NCBI GenBank assembly: GCA_937885015.1
Contig: CALAAS010000050.1
Span: 103,236 to 167,235 of the forward strand
DNA length: 64,000 bases
DNA from: an uncultured Clostridium sp.
Lineage (GTDB): Bacteria; Bacillota; Clostridia; Lachnospirales; Lachnospiraceae
Direction of reading: 5' to 3'
A model generated the notes under the pieces. The model saw only the letters and a list, made by a program, of their open reading frames with translations. It did not search any database and was not told the DNA's origin. The first letter of the stretch is position 1. The number at the start of each line of letters is the position of its first letter. Shown here piece by piece: positions 59,246 through 64,000 of this stretch. Position numbers and translations under genes: made by a program.

Positions 59246-61234
59246 ATGTGTCAGAATTGTAAAAAACCCTATTATATAACGACTGCGATTGCCTATACTT
59301 CTGGCAAACCGCATATTGGAAATACGTATGAGATTGTGCTGGCGGACAGTATTGCCCGTTACAAGAGAGAGCAGGGTTACGACGTACGGTTTCAGACGGG
59401 AACCGATGAACACGGCCAGAAGATTGAGCTGAAGGCGGCAGAGGCTGGTATTACACCCAAAGAATTTGTGGACAATGTGGCAGGCGAGATTAAGACGATC
59501 TGGGATCTGATGAATACATCCTACGATAAGTTTATCCGCACCACGGATGCGGATCATGAAGCTCAGGTACAGAAGATTTTTAAAAAGCTTTACGATCAGG
59601 GCGATATTTATAAGGACTGTTATGAGGGCCTTTACTGTACACCCTGCGAGTCCTTCTGGACCCAGTCTCAGGTGGTGGACGGCAAGTGTCCGGACTGCGG
59701 ACGCCCGGTTCAGCCAGCCAAGGAAGAGGCATATTTCTTCCGTATGAGTAAATATGCGAAACGTCTTATTGACCATATTAACACGCATCCGGAATTTATC
59801 CAGCCGGTCTCCAGAAAGAATGAGATGATGAACAATTTCCTTCTGCCGGGCCTGCAGGATCTCTGTGTATCCCGTACCTCCTTTAAGTGGGGAATTCCGG
59901 TGGATTTTGACCCCAAGCACGTTGTGTACGTATGGCTGGACGCGCTGACAAACTATATTACCGGACTGGGATACGACTGTGATGGAAATCACGGTGAGCT
60001 GTATCAGAAGTACTGGCCGGCGGACCTTCACCTGATCGGAAAGGATATCATCCGTTTCCACACGATTTACTGGCCCATTTTCCTGATGGCGCTGGATCTT
60101 CCGCTTCCGAAGCAGGTATTTGGCCATCCGTGGCTGCTGCAGGGCGACGGAAAGATGAGCAAATCCAAGGGAAATGTTCTTTATGCTGATACGCTGGTGG
60201 ATTTTTTCGGCGTGGATGCAGTGCGGTATTTTGTGCTTCATGAGATGCCCTTTGAAAATGACGGCGTGATTACCTGGGAGCTGATGGTAGAGCGCCTGAA
60301 TTCCGATCTGGCCAATATTCTGGGAAATCTGGTCAAGAGAACAGTATCCATGACGAATCAGTATTTTGGAGGTGTGGTAACCAGCACAGGCGTGACCGAT
60401 GAGGTGGACGATGATCTGAAGGCATCCGTTCTGGAGGCAGTAAAACGGGTGGATGAGAAGATGGACAAACTGCGGGTAGCAGATGCCATCACAGAGATTT
60501 TCGGTATTTTCCGCAGAAGCAATAAATATATTGACGAGACGACACCCTGGGTTCTGGCTAAAGACGAGGCTCAGAAGGACCGTCTGGCAGAGGTGCTTTA
60601 TAATCTGGCAGAATCCCTGACGATTGGTGCATCGCTTTTGTACTCCTTCATGCCGGAGACAGCGGAAAAGATTCTGGCGCAGCTTGGAACAGAAAAGCGG
60701 CCGCTGGATCAGATGGATCAGTTTGGCCTGTACCCGTCCGGCAATCGCGTGACAGAAGCTTCGGAGGTTCTGTTTGCCCGTCTGAAACTGGAAGATGTGA
60801 TGAAAAAGGTAGAGGCAATGCAGGCTGAGGCAAAACAGGCATCGGAAAACAGCGCAGCAGCCGGAGAGGAGGCCAAAAAGGCTGAGGGCATTGATCTGGA
60901 GGCAAAGCCGGAGATTACCTATGATGATTTCGCAAAACTTCAGTTCCAGGTTGGCGAGATTATTGCCTGCGAGGCGGTAAAGAAATCGAAAAAACTGCTC
61001 TGCTCCCAGGTAAAAGTCGGCAGCCAGGTGCGCCAGATTGTAAGTGGCATCAAAGCCGCCTATTCGCCGGAGGAGATGGTGGGCAAGAAGGTTATGGTAG
61101 TGACCAACTTAAAGCCTGCCAAGCTGGCCGGAGTGCTGTCAGAGGGAATGCTGCTCTGCGCGGAAGATGCGGAGGGAAATCTGGCATTGATGAAGCCGGA
61201 AAAAGATATGCCGTCTGGTGCTGAGATCTGCTGA
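59246..61234 (+). CDS. metG: Methionyl-tRNA synthetase
   Basis: 662 residues. YTSGKPHIGNTYEIV has the HIGH motif, CTPCESFW and CPDCGRPV bind Zn, GDGKMSKSKGN is KMSKS near residue 300, and the final 110 residues (FAKLQFQVGEIIACEAVKKSKKLL) are a Trbp111-type tRNA-binding domain. Length fits MetG with the appended domain. Charges tRNA-Met in the cytoplasm. Confidence 0.96.
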   Translation: MCQNCKKPYYITTAIAYTSGKPHIGNTYEIVLADSIARYKREQGYDVRFQTGTDEHGQKIELKAAEAGITPKEFVDNVAGEIKTIWDLMNTSYDKFIRTTDADHEAQVQKIFKKLYDQGDIYKDCYEGLYCTPCESFWTQSQVVDGKCPDCGRPVQPAKEEAYFFRMSKYAKRLIDHINTHPEFIQPVSRKNEMMNNFLLPGLQDLCVSRTSFKWGIPVDFDPKHVVYVWLDALTNYITGLGYDCDGNHGELYQKYWPADLHLIGKDIIRFHTIYWPIFLMALDLPLPKQVFGHPWLLQGDGKMSKSKGNVLYADTLVDFFGVDAVRYFVLHEMPFENDGVITWELMVERLNSDLANILGNLVKRTVSMTNQYFGGVVTSTGVTDEVDDDLKASVLEAVKRVDEKMDKLRVADAITEIFGIFRRSNKYIDETTPWVLAKDEAQKDRLAEVLYNLAESLTIGASLLYSFMPETAEKILAQLGTEKRPLDQMDQFGLYPSGNRVTEASEVLFARLKLEDVMKKVEAMQAEAKQASENSAAAGEEAKKAEGIDLEAKPEITYDDFAKLQFQVGEIIACEAVKKSKKLLCSQVKVGSQVRQIVSGIKAAYSPEEMVGKKVMVVTNLKPAKLAGVLSEGMLLCAEDAEGNLALMKPEKDMPSGAEIC

Positions 61235-61250
61235 TTCGGGAGAGCCGGAG

Positions 61251-62087
61251 ATGTTTGATAAAAAAACGGCGTTTCAAAAAGAATGGAACCGCTTCCTGCG
61301 CCGGGAAGAACGCCTGCTTGGGCGGTATAGTCGGTCAGCAGGGCCGTTTTGGGAGAGGAAACTGGAACAGGCGGTTCCGGCGGGCCTTCAGGAAAAACTG
61401 GAGGCCGCCTTTTATCGGGCGTTTCGTCTGATTCTGGAAAAAGGGACGGGTATCATTGAAAAAACGTATTCCCGGGAGCGGTTGGAGGCAGAGTACCGCA
61501 CCCGGGAATTTGCTGCTTTTCTTTACCCGGAAAAGAAGAATGTGACTGCCGGGAGGAAAGCTGCAGGAAAGGGGAAATACGCCGGAGTGGCGGCATCATA
61601 TCTGGAAGGGGCGGCGTTGGGGGTTCTGGGAATCGGTTTACCGGATATTCCGTTGTTTCTGAGCGCGATTCTTCGCGGCCTCTATACGCAGGCACTCCAT
61701 TTTGGCATTGATTACAGGAAGCCAGAGGAGCAGAAATTTATTTTGGAGCTTTTGATTCTATCGCTGGAGCGAGGCGATCAGTTGCGAGAGAAAGACGCAG
61801 CCATGAACCGCCGTATTTTCCAAATGGAAAAAAACCAGGAACAGGGTGGTGGACGGTTGGACCCGGACGAGCTGATTCGTCGTGCAGCCGGAGTTCTGTC
61901 TGACGAGCTTCTCTATATGAAATTTTTGCAGGGAATTCCTCTGGCCGGTGTAATCGGCGGCATGTATGATGGTGTCTGCATGAAACGGATTATGGATTAT
62001 GCCGGCATAAAAATGGAGCGGCGCTGGCTGCTGCGTCAGGAACTGCGGCATTTAGAGAAGAAAGCCATCGGAGGAGAACAGACATGA
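61251..62087 (+). CDS. EcsC-family protein
   Basis: 278 residues from ATG 61251 with CGGGAG upstream; the open frame to 61218 is not needed. GAALGVLGIGLPDIPLFLSAILRGL is the core hydrophobic stretch of EcsC proteins, with a second small-residue stretch (GIPLAGVIGGMYDG) near the end. The function of the family is poorly known; possibly membrane-associated. Ends in an ATGA overlap with tatD. Confidence 0.8.
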   Translation: MFDKKTAFQKEWNRFLRREERLLGRYSRSAGPFWERKLEQAVPAGLQEKLEAAFYRAFRLILEKGTGIIEKTYSRERLEAEYRTREFAAFLYPEKKNVTAGRKAAGKGKYAGVAASYLEGAALGVLGIGLPDIPLFLSAILRGLYTQALHFGIDYRKPEEQKFILELLILSLERGDQLREKDAAMNRRIFQMEKNQEQGGGRLDPDELIRRAAGVLSDELLYMKFLQGIPLAGVIGGMYDGVCMKRIMDYAGIKMERRWLLRQELRHLEKKAIGGEQT

Positions 62088-62869
62088 TTTTTGATACACA
62101 TGCACATTACGATGACGAGGCATTTGACCAGGATCGGGAATCGGTGCTGGGGGGACTTGCGGCGGCGGGAATCGGAACTGTGGTCAACATAGCGTCTGAC
62201 ATGGCCAGCGTGGGGACGACCCTGGCGCTGACGCGGCAGTATCCCTTTCTGTACGGGGCTGTGGGGGTTCATCCCAGCAGTACGGAGGAACTGGAACGGA
62301 ACGGGGAAGCGTTTGAAACGCTGCGGCAGGCGGCCTGCCAGCCCCGCATTGTGGCAATCGGAGAAATTGGTCTGGATTATTACTGGGATGAGCCGGATCG
62401 GAAGGTACAGACGGTCTGGTTTCGGCGACAGCTGAATCTGGCGAGGGAGCTGAAGAAGCCGGTGGTAATTCACAGCCGGGATGCCGCTAAAGATACACTG
62501 ATTATTATGAGGGAGGAACGGGCTGCGGAAATTGGCGGTGTAATTCACTGCTTTTCCTATGGAAAGGAAATGGCGGAGGCATATTTGAATATGGGATTCT
62601 ATCTGGGAATCGGGGGGGTTCTGACCTTTAAAAATGCCAGAAAACTTTTGGAGGTGGTGGAATATGCCCCACTGGACCGGCTGGTTTTGGAGACGGACTG
62701 CCCCTATCTGTCGCCTGTTCCTTACCGGGGGAAACGGAATACATCAGCCAATCTGTCGCTGGTGGCAGAGGCGATAGCAGGGATCAAGGGCAGAGCTGCG
62801 GAGGAAATTATTGCTGTGACGGAGAAGAATGCCCGAACTCTGTATCATATGGAGCCTGTCCAGTTATAG
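62084..62869 (+). CDS. TatD-family metal-dependent hydrolase
   Basis: 261 residues. FDTHAHYDDEAFD supplies two His ligands, AIGEIGLDYYWD a Glu, PVVIHSRDA and IHCFSYG the next ligands and LVLETDCPYL the Asp. TatD/YcfH-type DNase or hydrolase. Often placed between metG and rsmA in Firmicutes, as here. Confidence 0.93.
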   Translation: MIFDTHAHYDDEAFDQDRESVLGGLAAAGIGTVVNIASDMASVGTTLALTRQYPFLYGAVGVHPSSTEELERNGEAFETLRQAACQPRIVAIGEIGLDYYWDEPDRKVQTVWFRRQLNLARELKKPVVIHSRDAAKDTLIIMREERAAEIGGVIHCFSYGKEMAEAYLNMGFYLGIGGVLTFKNARKLLEVVEYAPLDRLVLETDCPYLSPVPYRGKRNTSANLSLVAEAIAGIKGRAAEEIIAVTEKNARTLYHMEPVQL

Positions 62870-62932
62870 ACCGCAAAGAATGGAAGCAGGAAAGAAAATC
62901 GAGAATATCAGGAGAAGACAGGAGGGAATTCC

Positions 62933-63817
62933 ATGCACATGGATCTCGGAAATCCAAAGCAGACCATAGAAATTATACAGAAATACAATTTTGCGTTTCA
63001 GAAAAAATTTGGCCAGAACTTTCTGATTGACACTCATGTGCTGGATAAAATTATCGCGGCAGCCAATGTGACAAAAGAAGATACAGTTTTGGAAATTGGG
63101 CCAGGAATCGGTACTATGACGCAGCGGTTGGCAGAAGCGGCGGGCCGTGTATTTGCAGTGGAAATTGACACCAATCTAATACCGATTCTGAATGAGACTT
63201 TGGGTGACTGCGAAAATGTGACCGTTATCAACGAGGATATTCTGAAAGTTGACATAAAGAAACTGACAGAGGAAGGCGGACAGGGGCGGCCGGTTAAGGT
63301 AGTGGCCAATTTACCTTATTATATTACCACACCGATTATTATGGGACTGTTTGAGAGCGGAGCACCCATTGCCAACATTACTGTGATGGTTCAGAAAGAG
63401 GTGGCAGAGCGGATGCAGGTGGGACCGGGATCTAAGGATTATGGCGCCCTGTCGCTGGCGGTGCAGTATTATGCGGAGCCGTATATTGTGGCAAATGTGC
63501 CGCCCAACTGCTTTATTCCGCGCCCTAACGTGGGATCGGCAGTAATCCGCCTGACACGCTATGAAAAGCCGCCGGTTCAGGTGGCAGATAAACGTTTGAT
63601 GTTTGCACTGATCCGGGCCTCCTTTAATCAGCGGAGAAAAACTCTTTTAAATGGCCTTTCCAATTCCCAGGAGCTTTCGTTTTCCAAGGAGGCCATTGCA
63701 GCTGCTATTGCGGATCTTGGACTTGCTCCTGCTGTGCGGGGGGAAACACTTTCTCTGGAGCAGTTTGCCCGTCTCTCTGACCGTTTGGGAGAAGCCGACT
63801 GTACAAAAAGAGACTGA
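62933..63817 (+). CDS. rsmA: 16S rRNA dimethyladenosine transferase RsmA (KsgA)
   Basis: 294 residues, ATG 62933 after AGGAGG. FGQNFLIDTHVLDKI at the start, SAM-binding VLEIGPGIGTMTQ and the catalytic NLPYYITTP motif. Dimethylates two adenines in helix 45 of 16S rRNA. Confidence 0.95.
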   Translation: MHMDLGNPKQTIEIIQKYNFAFQKKFGQNFLIDTHVLDKIIAAANVTKEDTVLEIGPGIGTMTQRLAEAAGRVFAVEIDTNLIPILNETLGDCENVTVINEDILKVDIKKLTEEGGQGRPVKVVANLPYYITTPIIMGLFESGAPIANITVMVQKEVAERMQVGPGSKDYGALSLAVQYYAEPYIVANVPPNCFIPRPNVGSAVIRLTRYEKPPVQVADKRLMFALIRASFNQRRKTLLNGLSNSQELSFSKEAIAAAIADLGLAPAVRGETLSLEQFARLSDRLGEADCTKRD

Positions 63818-63870
63818 AAAAAGCGGAAAAAAGGGAAATAAAAATAAAATAAAAAAATACAAAAAATTGC

Positions 63871-63899
63871 TTGACATTTGGACACTTATCTTGTAAAAT
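63871..63899 (+). promoter_or_regulatory. tRNA promoter
   Basis: TTGACA-N17-TAAAAT, 50 bases before the tRNA. The upstream stretch (63830-63866) is A-rich, like an UP element of a stable RNA promoter. Confidence 0.85.
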
Positions 63900-63948
63900 A
63901 ACATACGTCGCTGGAAAACAGCACACTTGAGAAAAGGATTTCTCGGAT

Positions 63949-64000
<52 letters not shown>

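Overview
The window reads as chromosomal DNA of a Gram-positive anaerobe of the Clostridia, most likely a gut Lachnospiraceae. Pointers are the moderate GC content, strong AGGAGG ribosome binding sites, TTGACA/TATAAT promoters with 17-base spacers, the spore genes spmA/spmB, the FabK-type fatty acid operon with a fused accD-accA, a HisZ-dependent short HisG, and IS1182/IS110 remnants. Species cannot be named from sequence alone.

Region 1 (1-8.7 kb) holds a molybdenum hydroxylase of the single-chain Desulfovibrio aldehyde oxidoreductase type, cut by the window start. It is followed by a conserved but poorly understood accessory set: an FAD/Fe-S/CCG-domain protein, a small zinc-ribbon-like redox protein, a radical SAM protein with an extraordinary Cys-rich tandem repeat, and a methyltransferase fused to a phenylacetate-CoA-ligase-like enzyme. 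Region 2 (9-17.7 kb) is a multi-subunit flavin/Fe-S amine dehydrogenase of the opine oxidase / dye-linked proline dehydrogenase type. It comes with a BCCT transporter, a LysR regulator, an opine dehydrogenase-family enzyme and a broken MmgE/PrpD gene, and looks like a catabolic island for secondary amines or opines. Region 3 (17.8-26.6 kb) returns to molybdenum: a NifX-like protein, a TylF-like methyltransferase, a phosphatase/NTP-transferase/HD triple fusion, a MoeA-like protein, the molybdate transporter modABC, and a MobA-like enzyme fused to a ModE-like DNA-binding domain. A dyad over the modA leader is a candidate operator. Regions 1 and 3 probably serve the same molybdenum enzyme(s), with region 2 lying between them.

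Region 4 (26.7-29.3 kb) has a CD1871A-type CXXC peptide, a NapH-like polyferredoxin and a MATE exporter. Region 5 (29.3-35.9 kb) is a compact histidine operon, hisZGCBHAF-hisIE, without hisD. Region 6 (35.9-38.6 kb) is a small accessory scar: an unrecognised short peptide gene, a small membrane protein gene split by a 193-bp MITE with an exact 7-bp target duplication, and a degraded IS1182 element interrupted by a degraded IS110 element. Region 7 (38.6-43.0 kb, minus strand) is an AlgX/AlgJ-like SGNH protein and a two-component system.

Region 8 (43.1-52.1 kb) is the type II fatty acid operon fabH-acpP-fabK-fabD-fabG-fabF-fabZ-accDA plus a second FabK/nitronate-monooxygenase-like protein. It lacks accB and accC and has a FabT-like palindrome at its promoter; a FabT-like MarR protein is encoded 13 kb downstream. 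Region 9 (52.2-64 kb) holds housekeeping genes: an ABC-class ATPase, spmA and spmB separated by an ArsC/Spx-like gene on the other strand, the FabT-like regulator, two lipoproteins, metG, an EcsC-family protein, tatD, rsmA and the start of a tRNA-Phe gene.

All family assignments come from reading motifs and from memory of families; no database search was run.
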